A stretch of 64,000 nucleotides of DNA from Aggregatibacter kilianii (GCF_003129965.1 NZ_NRCJ01000005.1:62001-126000), one strand, 5' to 3'; shown: positions 27,243-36,083, numbered from the stretch's first letter. Translations and numbers: made by a program. The notes: a model not told the origin generated them from the letters alone.

Positions 27243-27468
27243 TTCCCCTCGCCCGTTTACGGGACAAATGCTTGCATTTGAACGTTGGCTTTGCCAACGG
27301 CCCCGCAGGGGGGAGCGAAGCGAATATTGGGTGGAGAAAATCCAAGGGATTTTCGGAGGGAGAGGGGAAAAACACCGGAAAAAGTTACCGCACTTTCCCC
27401 CCTCTCTCTGACTTCAAGTGCTGAACGCACTTTTCGTCGTTCTCTCTCCCGCAAGCGGGCGAGAGGAA
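27243..27468. repeat. 226-bp element with terminal inverted repeats (MITE-like)
   Basis: It fills the rsmJ-trmA gap. The 22-bp ends (27243-27264 and 27447-27468) are inverted copies matching at 19 of 22 positions and read ttcccctcgcccg and cgggcgagaggaa at the outer edges. Inside are further hairpins (cgttggc/gccaacg, gccccgcagggg) and a second inverted pair, ggagggagaggggaaa (about 27355) against tttccccc with ctctctct (about 27393). No credible protein is encoded. A USS copy sits near 27389. Confidence 0.75.
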
Positions 27469-27485
27469 GAGAATTTAGCCTGTTT

Positions 27486-28589
27486 TCATGATTTCCTCAC
27501 CAACCAAACGCCCGACTCCATGTGTTCCGTATAAGGAAACTGATCGAACAGCGCGGCTTTTTCAATGCGGTGGGTTCGGCTCAACGTTTGCAGGTTGTCG
27601 CATAGGGTGTGCGGGTTGCAGGAAATGTACAGAATGCGTTCGTATTGCTGCACCAGTTTGAGGGTTTCGTCGTCCAAGCCGGCGCGTGGCGGATCGACGA
27701 AAATCGTGTTGCATTGGTAAGATGTCAAATCAATGCCTTTGAGACGATTAAATTCGCGCACGCCTTGCATGGCTTGGGTGAATTCTTCGGCGGACATGCG
27801 GATAATCTGTAAATTGTCCACGTTGTTGGCGGCGATGTTAAATTGCGCCGCCGCCACGGACGGTTTGGCGACTTCCGTGGCGAGGACTTTGCGGAAATTC
27901 TGCGCCAAGGCGACGGAAAAATTGCCGTTGCCGCAGTAGAGCTCCAGTAAATCGCCACGGCTGTTGCAGGTGCAATCCACCGCCCATTCCAGCATTTTGC
28001 CATTCACCGCCGCGTTGGGCTGGGTGAAGCTGTTTTCCACTTGGCGATAAATGTAATTTCTGCCGTGTACGCGCAGGATTTCATCGACATAGTCTTGTTC
28101 TAAGCAGATTTTCTGTTTGCTGGCGCGTCCGATGATTTGCACGTTAAAGCCTTGTTGTTGCAACTGTGAGCGCAAATCTTGCGCGGCGGCTTGCCAGTTG
28201 TCGTCTAAGGTTTTGTGATACAGCAAGCTGACGATAATCTGTTGGCTTTGGGTGCTGAGGTAATCGATTTGGAATAGTTTGTGGTGCAACACCGGCGGTT
28301 TCAGCAGCGGCAACAACGCCGTCATCATGCGGTTAATGAGTTCGCTTGCAATGGGGAATTGATCCACCCGATAACGTTGCTTGCTTTGTTGGTTGAACAT
28401 GATGTGATAGAAATCATCGCCCTCGTGCCAAATACGAAATTCTGCCCGCATGCGGAAATGCTGTGTAGGCGAGGGAAAAACCTGTAATTCAGGGGCGTGA
28501 AACGGCGATAAAAGTGCGGTCAGTTTTTGCTGCTTTTCCGCAAGCAGTTCGGGGTAGCGTTCAACGGGTAAATTCAACATAGAAATCAT
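27486..28589 (-). CDS. trmA: tRNA (uracil-54-C5)-methyltransferase TrmA
   Basis: SAM-dependent enzyme that makes ribothymidine at position 54 of the tRNA T-loop. The protein is about 367 residues. The SAM motif [16 protein letters not shown] is in the middle, and [10 protein letters not shown] with the catalytic Cys in YISCNPHTL in the C-terminal third; a general-base Glu lies in the tail (EHMESGVW). Two close ATG codons, 28589 and 28580, both fit the E. coli N-terminus; no good Shine-Dalgarno decides between them, and a longer start at 28625 is unlikely. maoP lies upstream on the same strand. Confidence 0.94.
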   Translation of the reverse strand: MISMLNLPVERYPELLAEKQQKLTALLSPFHAPELQVFPSPTQHFRMRAEFRIWHEGDDFYHIMFNQQSKQRYRVDQFPIASELINRMMTALLPLLKPPVLHHKLFQIDYLSTQSQQIIVSLLYHKTLDDNWQAAAQDLRSQLQQQGFNVQIIGRASKQKICLEQDYVDEILRVHGRNYIYRQVENSFTQPNAAVNGKMLEWAVDCTCNSRGDLLELYCGNGNFSVALAQNFRKVLATEVAKPSVAAAQFNIAANNVDNLQIIRMSAEEFTQAMQGVREFNRLKGIDLTSYQCNTIFVDPPRAGLDDETLKLVQQYERILYISCNPHTLCDNLQTLSRTHRIEKAALFDQFPYTEHMESGVWLVRKS

Positions 28590-28650
28590 TGGGTTGTCGG
28601 TAAAACAAAAGGCTCGGAATCCCAAGCCTTCTGATTGTTATGTAAGCGAT

Positions 28651-28980
28651 TTAGTCTGCCGAGTAGTCGTCCAGATTGTCCACACCGACCACGCCGGATA
28701 AGGTGTAAAGACGTTTGTTGGTGGAGATGCGGCTGCGATATTTATGCCAGGTTTTCTCGAAGAAAGTTTCCGCTTCACGTTCACCGCGACAGAAAGCCAC
28801 AAAGTCTTTTTCTTCTTTGGTTGTCGGTTTGCGCTCGCCGGCATCCAGCGCACGGAATGCTTGTCCGTATTGCTCTAAAGCCTGTGCTTCTTTAATGGTG
28901 TAATCGCCGTGGCGGGCAAAACCGCGCGGGTAATTTTTATCGTCGAAAAAACGACGGGTGACGCTAAAACTCTCAGCCAT
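28651..28980 (-). CDS. maoP: Macrodomain Ori organisation protein MaoP (YifE)
   Basis: A 109-residue protein that lines up with E. coli YifE/MaoP from the first residue: MAESFSVTRRFFDDKNYPRG, then FARHGDYTIKEAQALE and FVAFCRGERE. In E. coli MaoP acts with the maoS site to organise the Ori macrodomain of the chromosome. Start at 28980, behind TTAGAGGATT; the ATG at 29004 adds an unconserved extension. The trmA-maoP-dsbA-yihD-mobA order matches what I recall of H. influenzae. Whether a maoS site exists here cannot be judged. Confidence 0.9.
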   Translation of the reverse strand: MAESFSVTRRFFDDKNYPRGFARHGDYTIKEAQALEQYGQAFRALDAGERKPTTKEEKDFVAFCRGEREAETFFEKTWHKYRSRISTNKRLYTLSGVVGVDNLDDYSAD

Positions 28981-29038
28981 ATAATCCTCTAACATACTGT
29001 TCAAAAATAAAATCGGCAGGCATTAAACCAATTTTTGT

Positions 29039-29656
29039 TTATTTTTGCAATAAACCTTTTACGGTTTCCACATATTCGGTGACGAAACCATTTTCGTTAT
29101 GCGCCAAACCTTCCATGTTCACGCGGTATTTGCCGTTCACATAGAAATCCGGCACGCCGCGAATTTGGTATTTTTCCACCAAATTTTGTTGTTTGGTAAC
29201 CAAACCGTTCACCGCAAAGCTGTTGATGCCGCCGTCAAATTGCTCGGCAGAGATGCCGTTATCAATAAAGATTTGACGGATGTCATCCATGGAACGTAGC
29301 GCATTGTTTTGCGCGGCTTTAAATAATGGCATTCTGACTTTATCTTCCGCCTTAATCGCCATTGCCAACGCCCAAGCGCGGGTCAAATTTTCCGATTGGC
29401 GACCTAAGAAATCCACATGATATTGTTTGAAAGACGTCCCTTCCGGCAAGGCTTCGGCAATTTTTTGCGGAATCTGATATTGCGCTTCAAACGAGTAACA
29501 ATGCGGGCAATAGAAAGAGAAGAATTCCATCACTTCCGGTTGGGCGGTACGTTGTTGACCTTCTACCACAACGTATTGTTTATTTTCGACTAAATCCAGC
29601 GCTTGTGCGGAAAGGGAAAAGGTGGCGGCAAGGGCTAAAAATAACCATTTCTTCAT
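29039..29656 (-). CDS. dsbA: Periplasmic thiol:disulfide oxidoreductase DsbA
   Basis: Introduces disulfide bonds into proteins entering the periplasm. The signal peptide covers residues 1-19 (ends SAQA). The thioredoxin-fold active site is Cys50-Pro-His-Cys53 in FFSFYCPHCYSFE, and the cis-proline loop is RGVPDFYVNGKY in the C-terminal third. The length of 205 residues is normal. It follows yihD by 18 bases on the same strand, so the two form a transcription unit, as in several gammaproteobacteria. Likely clients in this window are the cysteine-containing DUF1176 and DUF4189 proteins, which is inference only. Confidence 0.96.
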   Translation of the reverse strand: MKKWLFLALAATFSLSAQALDLVENKQYVVVEGQQRTAQPEVMEFFSFYCPHCYSFEAQYQIPQKIAEALPEGTSFKQYHVDFLGRQSENLTRAWALAMAIKAEDKVRMPLFKAAQNNALRSMDDIRQIFIDNGISAEQFDGGINSFAVNGLVTKQQNLVEKYQIRGVPDFYVNGKYRVNMEGLAHNENGFVTEYVETVKGLLQK

Positions 29657-29674
29657 TTGTGATCCTTAATATAA

Positions 29675-29941
29675 CTACTTGATAATTCCACGCGCTTTTA
29701 ATAACGCGGTTTTAAAGTCTTCTTCGTAATCTTTTTTAATGCCGGGAATCGGCTCGAATTTGTCTTTTCCCGCCATTTTCAGGTGATAAATAATCACTTC
29801 GTCGGGCAATTCGGTTAACGCTTTATCAAATCCCGCTTCGTCGGCGATTTTTTGTAAAATCTGCATTAAAGATAAATCGGAGTCTTTAGACCAGTAAGGT
29901 TGTAAAAGTTCCAACACTTCATTCAGGCGATGACATTTCAT
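29675..29941 (-). CDS. yihD: YihD family (DUF1040) protein
   Basis: An 88-residue soluble protein that matches E. coli YihD nearly end to end: [17 protein letters not shown] at the start and [19 protein letters not shown] at the end. The ATG at 29941 is preceded by AAGGAAAA; longer readings overlap mobA and are not real. Its function is unknown; the conserved pairing with dsbA suggests co-expression with it. mobA is divergent from it, with 85 bp between the two starts. Confidence 0.9.
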   Translation of the reverse strand: MKCHRLNEVLELLQPYWSKDSDLSLMQILQKIADEAGFDKALTELPDEVIIYHLKMAGKDKFEPIPGIKKDYEEDFKTALLKARGIIK

Positions 29942-30026
29942 ACGCTTTTCCTTATGATTAAAAAAATAAACGGGCGAGATCATACTTGAATTACTTCGAG
30001 AAGAAAACACAACGGCGGCAGAAAAC

Positions 30027-30608
30027 ATGACAATTTCAATCAGCGCGGTGATTTTGGCCGGCGGGCGGGCAACACGCATGGGCGGCGAGGACAAAGGCTT
30101 GCAGTTATTGCATGGCAAACCGCTGTTTCAATATATTTATGACCGCCTGCATACGCAGGTGGAACAGGTTTCCGTCAATGCCAACCGCAATCAGGGAATT
30201 TATGCCGCCTCCGGCTTGCCGGTGTTCGGCGATAACATTGAGGGCTTTCAAGGCCCGTTAAGCGGGATTTTAACGGCGTTGGAACGATCCGACACAGATT
30301 TTGTCTTATTTGTACCCTGTGATAGCCCGTTCTTCCCCGATAATTTGTTGGAAAAGCTTAAAAGTGCGGTCATTTTTCACGGCGTTTCGATGGCTTACGC
30401 TCACGACGGCGAACGGGAGCACCCGACGTTTTGCCTGATGGCGCGCAGTCTGAAAGACAAACTTGCCGCCTATTTGGCGTCGGGCGAACGTAAAATGCTG
30501 CATTTTATGCGCCAAAACGGTGCCGTTGGCGTGGATTTCTCGGAAAATAAGCAGGCATTTGCCAACATTAACACCTTAGCGGATCTGCGCCGATTTAACG
30601 GACAATAA
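30027..30608 (+). CDS. mobA: Molybdenum cofactor guanylyltransferase MobA
   Basis: Attaches GMP to molybdopterin to form the guanine dinucleotide cofactor used by DMSO/TMAO-type reductases. The nucleotide-binding N-terminus [20 protein letters not shown] lies at residues 7-26, and the metal-binding segment [10 protein letters not shown] near residues 94-103. The length of 193 residues is normal. A USS lies inside the gene near 30363. It is divergent from yihD-dsbA. ModF, another molybdenum-linked protein, lies 6 kb downstream, but not in an operon with it. Confidence 0.94.
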   Translation: MTISISAVILAGGRATRMGGEDKGLQLLHGKPLFQYIYDRLHTQVEQVSVNANRNQGIYAASGLPVFGDNIEGFQGPLSGILTALERSDTDFVLFVPCDSPFFPDNLLEKLKSAVIFHGVSMAYAHDGEREHPTFCLMARSLKDKLAAYLASGERKMLHFMRQNGAVGVDFSENKQAFANINTLADLRRFNGQ

Positions 30609-30628
30609 GAACTATTCTTCGCTATTTA

Positions 30629-30656
30629 TTGCGAAACGGGGCGTAAGCAGTATAAT
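30629..30656 (+). promoter_or_regulatory. Candidate promoter of the 30711 lipoprotein gene
   Basis: TTGCGA (30629-30634), a 16-base spacer and a perfect TATAAT (30651-30656), 54 bases before the start codon. Confidence 0.6.
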
Positions 30657-30710
30657 GGCTGCCACGCTTGAGTTCACTTAATGTTATTTGATCTAAATTC
30701 AAGGATTTTT

Positions 30711-31232
30711 ATGTTAAAAAAACTTTCCGTTCTTTTTTTAGCCTCCCTGTTGAGCGCCTGTTCCCTTTCTTCTTATGTGCCTTTTATGGGCGACAAAAAA
30801 ACCGTCATTAACTTAGACGAAGACAAAATCGATCAAAAATCCTATGCCACCGCTTATGAAGCCACCGTGGAAACTTTCCGTGATCGTGTTCATGACAACT
30901 ACAATGTCAACTCCTTTGCCAGCGGCGCAAAAGACTGGTACCTAGGCAGAATCCTCATTCCGATCGAGCAAATCAAAGAAAAACTTTACAGCCCGCAAGG
31001 TCAGGATTCCGATGTGTACGCTTATTACAGCGGGGTAATTCACGCGGAAGCGTTGCAAACCAATTTTGCCAAACTGAATCCGGATTGCTGGAGCCAAATT
31101 GATACGCCGAGTGTCACCCAGGGCATTTATGATGCCATGTTAGATTTGCAGAAAGGCAAAGTGCGGTCAGAAAATGATGAATATATCGTGCAGGGTTCCG
31201 AGCAGCTGCTCAAACTTTGCACCGGGAAATAA
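30711..31232 (+). CDS. Hypothetical lipoprotein
   Basis: A 173-residue predicted lipoprotein of unknown function. The signal peptide MLKKLSVLFLASLLSAC ends in the lipobox LSAC with Cys17. The mature chain starts with a short Ser-rich tether (SLSSYVPFMGDKK), then a folded, mixed-charge domain containing two further cysteines (in LNPDCWSQ and LLKLCTGK) that could pair. The residue after the lipid Cys is Ser, which favours the outer membrane. The start at 30711 fits the signal peptide better than the in-frame codon at 30681. It has its own promoter and terminator. Confidence 0.75.
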   Translation: MLKKLSVLFLASLLSACSLSSYVPFMGDKKTVINLDEDKIDQKSYATAYEATVETFRDRVHDNYNVNSFASGAKDWYLGRILIPIEQIKEKLYSPQGQDSDVYAYYSGVIHAEALQTNFAKLNPDCWSQIDTPSVTQGIYDAMLDLQKGKVRSENDEYIVQGSEQLLKLCTGK

Positions 31233-31238
31233 ATGAAA

Positions 31239-31266
31239 AACTGTCGGTTTTTACCGGCAGTTTTTT
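31239..31266 (+). terminator. Terminator of the lipoprotein gene
   Basis: Stem aactgtcggt / accggcagtt with one G-T pair, a TTTT loop and a T-tract, 7 bases after the stop codon. Confidence 0.85.
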
Positions 31267-31282
31267 GTATTTTTAACCTCAG

Positions 31283-31296
31283 GCTGAAAGGTTTTT
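31283..31296 (+). promoter_or_regulatory. Candidate Cra (FruR) operator before fruB
   Basis: GCTGAAAGGTTTTT matches 13 of 14 positions of the Cra consensus RSTGAAWCSNTHHW, and TTCAGC follows as an inverted half 14 bases on. It lies 48 bp before fruB. Whether this organism has a Cra protein cannot be seen in the window. Confidence 0.5.
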
Positions 31297-31343
31297 GCGT
31301 TATTCAGCACCTTATTTATCCCTCGTAGAGACAAGGAGACAGA

Positions 31344-32879
31344 ATGTTTAATTTACCTGAAAGTAACATTCATTTGGCGGCGAGCGCCGAGAATAAGCAG
31401 CAAGCCATTGAATTGGCGGCAAATGCGCTTGAACAGGCGGGTTATGTGGAAAGCGGTTACCTGCAAGGCATGTTAGGACGCGAACAACAAACCTCGACAT
31501 TTTTGGGTAACGGCATCGCCATTCCGCACGGCACATTGGAAACACGCGGCATGGTGAAAAATACCGGCGTGCAAATTTTCCAATTTCCGCAAGGCATTGA
31601 ATGGGGCGAAGGCAACATCGCTTATGTGGTCATCGGCATTGCCGCGCGCTCCGACGAACATTTGGCGTTATTGCGCCAGCTTACCCACGTTTTGGGCGAC
31701 GAAGACACCGCCGCCAAACTGGCTACGCTCACCGATGTAAAAAAATTCCGCGCCATTTTAATGGGCGAAGCGGAGGAATTGAACGTTACCGCCGACAATA
31801 TCAGTTTAGATGTGGACACGTCCAGCTTATTGACCTTAATCGCTATTAACGCGGGCAAATTAGAACAACAAAGTGCGGTCAATAATCAGTACGTTTCCGA
31901 AGTCATCTCCAATCCGGCATTGCCGTTGACGCAAGGTTTGTGGGTCACTGATGCGGCAGTGGGCAATCAAAAGAACGCCATCGCCTTCAGCCGCGCCAAA
32001 CAGGCATTCAACTTGAATAATAAAGCCGTACATGGCGTTGTCACCGTGGCGTATGCCAACGATCAAATTAACGACGCGTTGACCCGTTTATTGGACGCGA
32101 AAGTACAACAAACCTTGTTAAACGGCGACAGCGCACAAATCGTAGCGGCATTAAACGGTGCGCCGGTTCCGGAAGCGGCGACTGCGCCGACACAAACTGA
32201 AGCGAGTGCACCTGTGGCGGGCGGCAGTGTGGTGGGGACGTTTACCATTCGTAACGAACACGGTTTACACGCCCGTCCGAGCGCCATTTTAGTCAACGAA
32301 GTGAAAAAATTCGGCGCAAAAATTAATGTAGAAAACCTGACACGCGGTAGCGCACCGGTGAGCGCCAAGAGCCTGATGAAAATCGTGGCGTTGGGCGTAA
32401 CTCAAGGTCATCGTTTACGTTTTGTGGCGGAAGGCGATGACGCGCAAGCCGCGATCGAAGCCATCGGCAAAGTAATTGCCGCCGGTCTTGGCGAAGGTGT
32501 TTCCGCCGTGCCGCCAAGCGAACCGGATACCATCGAAGTGGTGGGACAACCCGCACCGGCAGCCGCCGCGCCAAGCAGTGAAAGTGCGGTGGAAAATCCG
32601 AATGAATCTGTGGAAGGCATTTTTGAAGTGAAAAACGAACATGGATTACATGCCCGCCCGGCAGCGATTTTGGTTAACGAAGTGAAAAAATATAACGCCA
32701 ATGTGGCGGTGCAAAATCTGACCCGCGAGTCACAATTGGTCAGCGCGAAAAGCCTGATGAAGGTGGTGGCGTTAGGTGTCGTGAAAGGGCATCGTTTACG
32801 TTTTGTTGCGACGGGTGAACAGGCGCAACAAGCTATCGACGGCATCGGTGCGGCGATTAACGCAGGATTAGGGGAATAA
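31344..32879 (+). CDS. fruB: Fructose PTS multiphosphoryl transfer protein FruB (IIA-HPr-HPr)
   Basis: Cytoplasmic phosphocarrier of the fructose PTS, 511 residues against about 376 in E. coli. The IIA(Fru) domain (residues 1-145) has the phosphorylated His62 in IPHGT. A middle region (about 150-270) follows, then two HPr domains: one at about 298-384 with active His309 (GLHARPSA) and a second at about 425-511 with His436 (GLHARPAA). An Ala/Pro/Glu-rich linker joins them. The two HPr copies are very similar, showing a domain duplication with both active sites intact. fruK follows after two bases. Confidence 0.95.
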   Translation: MFNLPESNIHLAASAENKQQAIELAANALEQAGYVESGYLQGMLGREQQTSTFLGNGIAIPHGTLETRGMVKNTGVQIFQFPQGIEWGEGNIAYVVIGIAARSDEHLALLRQLTHVLGDEDTAAKLATLTDVKKFRAILMGEAEELNVTADNISLDVDTSSLLTLIAINAGKLEQQSAVNNQYVSEVISNPALPLTQGLWVTDAAVGNQKNAIAFSRAKQAFNLNNKAVHGVVTVAYANDQINDALTRLLDAKVQQTLLNGDSAQIVAALNGAPVPEAATAPTQTEASAPVAGGSVVGTFTIRNEHGLHARPSAILVNEVKKFGAKINVENLTRGSAPVSAKSLMKIVALGVTQGHRLRFVAEGDDAQAAIEAIGKVIAAGLGEGVSAVPPSEPDTIEVVGQPAPAAAAPSSESAVENPNESVEGIFEVKNEHGLHARPAAILVNEVKKYNANVAVQNLTRESQLVSAKSLMKVVALGVVKGHRLRFVATGEQAQQAIDGIGAAINAGLGE

Positions 32880-32881
32880 TT

Positions 32882-33823
32882 ATGGCAAAAGTAGCAACCA
32901 TCACCTTAAACGCCGCCTATGATTTGGTCGGGCGTTTAAAACGTATCGAATTGGGCGAAGTCAACACCGTGGAAACCCTCGGTTTATTCCCGGCGGGCAA
33001 AGGCATTAACGTGGCGAAAGTGTTAAACGATTTGGGCGTGGATGTCACCGTGGGCGGTTTTCTTGGCGAAGACAACCAAGGCGATTTCAAAACCCTGTTC
33101 GATAAACTGGGGCTTCAAGACAAATTCCAGCGCGTGCCGGGCAAAACCCGTATTAACGTGAAAATCACCGAAACGGAAGCGGACGTAACGGATTTGAATT
33201 TCTTAGGCTATGAAATCAGCGAAAGCGCTTGGCAACAATTCGTGGCGGATTCTCTGGCTTACTGCAAAGCCTTCGACATCGTCGCCGTATGCGGCAGCTT
33301 GCCTCGCGGCGTAACGCCGGAATTATTCGCGCACTGGTTAACACAGCTACATCAAGCGGGCGTGAAAGTGGTGCTGGATAGCAGCAACGCGGCATTGACC
33401 GCCGGTTTAACCGCGCAACCTTGGTTGGTGAAACCAAATCATCGCGAACTGGAAGCTTGGATTGGTCACGCGTTGCCGACCTTGGACGACATCGTTGCGG
33501 CGGCGAAAAAACTGAAAGCGCAAGGCATCGTCAACGTGATTATTTCCATGGGCGCCAACGGTTCATTATGGTTGAGCGATTCCGCCATCGTGCAGGCGCA
33601 GCCGCCGAAATGTGAAAATGTGGTGAGCACCGTGGGCGCGGGCGATTCCATGGTCGCGGGCTTGATTTACGGCTTAATTAACGGGCTTTCACAACAGGAA
33701 ACCTTGGCTTTCGCCAGTGCCGTGTCGGCTTTCGCCGTATCGCAAAGTAACGTGGGCATTTCTGACCGCACGCTACTCGAGCCGATTTTAAACAATGTCA
33801 AAATCACTGTCATTGAGGGATAA
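32882..33823 (+). CDS. fruK: 1-phosphofructokinase
   Basis: PfkB-family kinase that phosphorylates the fructose-1-phosphate delivered by FruA to fructose-1,6-bisphosphate. It shows the N-terminal signature GLFPAGKGINVAKVL (about residues 34-48) and the C-terminal ATP/catalytic motif STVGAGDSMVAGL (about 247-259) with the catalytic Asp. The length of 313 residues is normal. It starts two bases after the fruB stop codon and ends four bases before the fruA ATG, so the three genes form a tight operon. Confidence 0.96.
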   Translation: MAKVATITLNAAYDLVGRLKRIELGEVNTVETLGLFPAGKGINVAKVLNDLGVDVTVGGFLGEDNQGDFKTLFDKLGLQDKFQRVPGKTRINVKITETEADVTDLNFLGYEISESAWQQFVADSLAYCKAFDIVAVCGSLPRGVTPELFAHWLTQLHQAGVKVVLDSSNAALTAGLTAQPWLVKPNHRELEAWIGHALPTLDDIVAAAKKLKAQGIVNVIISMGANGSLWLSDSAIVQAQPPKCENVVSTVGAGDSMVAGLIYGLINGLSQQETLAFASAVSAFAVSQSNVGISDRTLLEPILNNVKITVIEG

Positions 33824-33827
33824 TTTT

Positions 33828-35486
33828 ATGCATATTTATTTCACTCCATCCGCCAATTTCGGCAACGCAAAAGCCTTTTTACTGCGCCAAATGTTCAGCG
33901 CGGCGGCGACCCAACATCAAATCGTGGATAACGCCGAGGCGGCAGAGCTAGTGATCGTGCTAGGCGATCAGCTGCCGAACAATGCTAAATTCAATGGTAA
34001 GAAAGTGTTTTTGGCAAATATCGACGAACACTTTAACGCCCCTGAAACGCTGTTAGAAACCGCCGTTGCACAAGCGCAGGATTATGTTCAGCCGACAGAA
34101 AGTGCGGTCGTTTCTAGCAATAAAATGAAAAACATCGTGGCGGTGACCGCCTGCCCGACAGGCGTGGCGCATACCTTCATGTCCGCCGAAGCCATCGAAA
34201 CCTACGCTAAACAACAAGGCTGGCAGGTGAAGGTGGAAACCCGCGGGCAAGTGGGCGCCGGCAATGAAATTACGCCGGAAGAAGTGGCGGCGGCAGATTT
34301 GGTATTTGTCGCGGCGGATATTGATGTGCCGCTGGATAAATTCAAAGGCAAACTGATGTACCGCACATCCACCGGGCTTGCGTTGAAGAAAACCGCGCAG
34401 GAATTTGACAAAGCCTTCAAAGAAGCCAAGGTATATGAAGGCGGCGCTACAGCCGTGAAAGCGGAGGAAAGCGGTGAGAAGAAAGGCGTATACAAACACC
34501 TGATGACCGGTGTATCGCATATGTTGCCGTTAGTGGTGGCGGGCGGTTTGCTTATCGCCATTTCCTTCATGTTCGGCATTGAGGCGTTCAAAGACGAAAC
34601 CATCGCCGGCGGCTTGCCGAAAGCCTTAATGGACATCGGCGGCGGCGCGGCGTTCCACTTAATGATCGCGGTGTTTGCGGGTTATGTGGCGTTTTCTATC
34701 GCTGACCGTCCGGGGCTTGCGGTGGGCTTAATCGGCGGTATGCTTGCCACCACGGCGGGTGCCGGGATTTTGGGTGGGATTATCGCCGGTTTCCTTGCCG
34801 GTTATGTGGTGAAAGGCTTGAACAACGCCATTAAATTACCGCCAAGTTTGACTTCCTTAAAACCGATTTTGATTTTACCGTTACTCGGCGCGCTCATTGT
34901 GGGTCTCGCCATGGTTTACCTCATCAACCCGCCGGTGGCGAAAATCATGACCGCCTTGAGCGACTGGCTGAAATCCATGGGCGATATCAACGCTATGGTG
35001 CTCGGCGTGATTATCGGCACCATGATGTGTATCGACATGGGCGGCCCGGTGAACAAAGCGGCTTATACCTTCTCCGTGGGGATGTTGGCATCGCAAGTGC
35101 ATACGCCGATGGCAGCCGCTATGGCAGCGGGTATGGTACCGCCAATCGGCATGGCAATCGCTACTTGGTTAGCGCGTAACAAATTCACCGCTAACCAACG
35201 TGACGCGGGCAAAGCCTCTTTCGTACTCGGTTTGTGCTTCATCTCCGAAGGTGCATTACCGTTCGTGGCGGCAGATCCGCTACGCGTAATTATCAGTAGT
35301 GTCCTCGGTGGTGCTACCGCCGGGGCGATTTCCATGAGCTTCGGCATTGCGTTACAAGCGCCGCACGGTGGTTTATTCGTGATTCCGTTCGTTTCCCAAC
35401 CGCTCATGTACCTCGGCGCTATTGCTATCGGCTCGGTAGTGACCGGCGTGGTTTACGCGATAATCAAACCGAAAGCGGAAGCTTAA
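33828..35486 (+). CDS. fruA: Fructose PTS permease FruA (IIB'BC)
   Basis: Membrane permease that imports fructose and phosphorylates it at C1. Residues 1-90 form a degenerate IIB-like domain. The active IIB domain begins with AVTACPTGVAHTFMSAEA (about residues 106-123), where the Cys takes phosphate. The IIC membrane domain, from about residue 220, has several helices and the GGPVNKAAYTFSVGM and SEGALPFVAADPLR motifs. The start at 33828, behind GAGGGA, gives 552 residues; the frame is open upstream into fruK, but only this start fits. A USS pair terminator lies downstream. Confidence 0.95.
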   Translation: MHIYFTPSANFGNAKAFLLRQMFSAAATQHQIVDNAEAAELVIVLGDQLPNNAKFNGKKVFLANIDEHFNAPETLLETAVAQAQDYVQPTESAVVSSNKMKNIVAVTACPTGVAHTFMSAEAIETYAKQQGWQVKVETRGQVGAGNEITPEEVAAADLVFVAADIDVPLDKFKGKLMYRTSTGLALKKTAQEFDKAFKEAKVYEGGATAVKAEESGEKKGVYKHLMTGVSHMLPLVVAGGLLIAISFMFGIEAFKDETIAGGLPKALMDIGGGAAFHLMIAVFAGYVAFSIADRPGLAVGLIGGMLATTAGAGILGGIIAGFLAGYVVKGLNNAIKLPPSLTSLKPILILPLLGALIVGLAMVYLINPPVAKIMTALSDWLKSMGDINAMVLGVIIGTMMCIDMGGPVNKAAYTFSVGMLASQVHTPMAAAMAAGMVPPIGMAIATWLARNKFTANQRDAGKASFVLGLCFISEGALPFVAADPLRVIISSVLGGATAGAISMSFGIALQAPHGGLFVIPFVSQPLMYLGAIAIGSVVTGVVYAIIKPKAEA

Positions 35487-35524
35487 AATGTAGGATGGGT
35501 TTGCTAACCCATCAGTTCTCTTTT

Positions 35525-35650
35525 TGATGGCGCGCGTTTCCTAACGCGTGACTTTTTATCAATAGGTTACAGCACACGCTGGGAAGCGTGCGCTATCATG
35601 AGTCCACGCAGGTGCTCTTTGATCCAAGCGTGGACGCTTGAACCATCATA
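35525..35650. repeat. REP-like palindromic region (tandem units)
   Basis: Two adjoining units lie between fruA and the next gene. The first runs from tgatggcgcgcg to gcgtgcgctatca and resembles the 8703-8768 element. The second contains the same tccaagcgtggacgcttg segment as the element at 22868-22959. Confidence 0.75.
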
Positions 35651-35708
35651 AAGACAAAAGTGCGGTGGATTTAAAAAACGCTTTCAAAACCGACCGCACT
35701 TTTTATCC
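35644..35708 (+). repeat. 65-bp direct repeat, left copy (includes USS dyad)
   Basis: Matches 36019-36083 at 61 of 65 positions. It contains an inverted USS pair (35658-35666 and 35693-35701) and ends in ttttatcc, so it also serves as the fruA terminator. The two copies flank the 78-codon gene. Confidence 0.88.
35658..35704 (+). terminator. USS-pair terminator after fruA
   Basis: aagtgcggt and accgcactt are inverted, with aaaaacg...ttt in the loop and T-tracts at the ends. Confidence 0.75.
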
Positions 35709-35723
35709 TGCAAGGAAAACAAT

Positions 35724-35960
35724 ATGCCATTTAGCGAATCCGAAAAACGCGATCTGCTGTCGCAAAAAGGTATCGGCACAACTATCTTAACGCGTTTGGA
35801 GGAAATGGGGTTGAATGACGTCAAAATACTGGCTGCCACCAGCCCGGATTTTATTCTCCAACGCGGTGCCGAAATCACCGGCTCTACCTGCTGGCGAAAC
35901 AGCCCACAAGCCCGAAAAGCCATTGAAACGGCGGTGGATTGGGCAAAAAGCAAGATTTAA
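35724..35960 (+). CDS. Small helix-hairpin-helix-like protein
   Basis: A 78-residue protein that I do not assign to a named family. Residues 14-29 (KGIGTTILTRLEEMGL) look like a helix-hairpin-helix element with the GIG turn, followed by NDVKILAATSPDFIL. The C-terminal third is helical and basic (QARKAIETAVDWAKSKI). A Shine-Dalgarno CAAGGAAA precedes the ATG. The same-sized HhH theme occurs in the Cdd1-like gene at 11327. It is bracketed by 65-bp direct repeats and palindromes, so it looks like a small cassette. DNA binding is possible but only inferred. Confidence 0.65.
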   Translation: MPFSESEKRDLLSQKGIGTTILTRLEEMGLNDVKILAATSPDFILQRGAEITGSTCWRNSPQARKAIETAVDWAKSKI

Positions 35961-36018
35961 AAAGACATATTTGATGGTGCGTATAAGGCACGCGTCAGGA
36001 GACGCGCGCCAACTAAAT

Positions 36019-36083
36019 CATCATAAGGTCGAAAGTGCGGTGGATTTAAAAAACGTTTTCAAAACCGACCGCACTTTTTATCC
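36019..36083 (+). repeat. 65-bp direct repeat, right copy
   Basis: 61 of 65 positions match the copy at 35644-35708, in the same orientation, with a period of 375 bp. It includes an inverted USS pair, 36033-36041 and 36068-36076. Confidence 0.88.
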
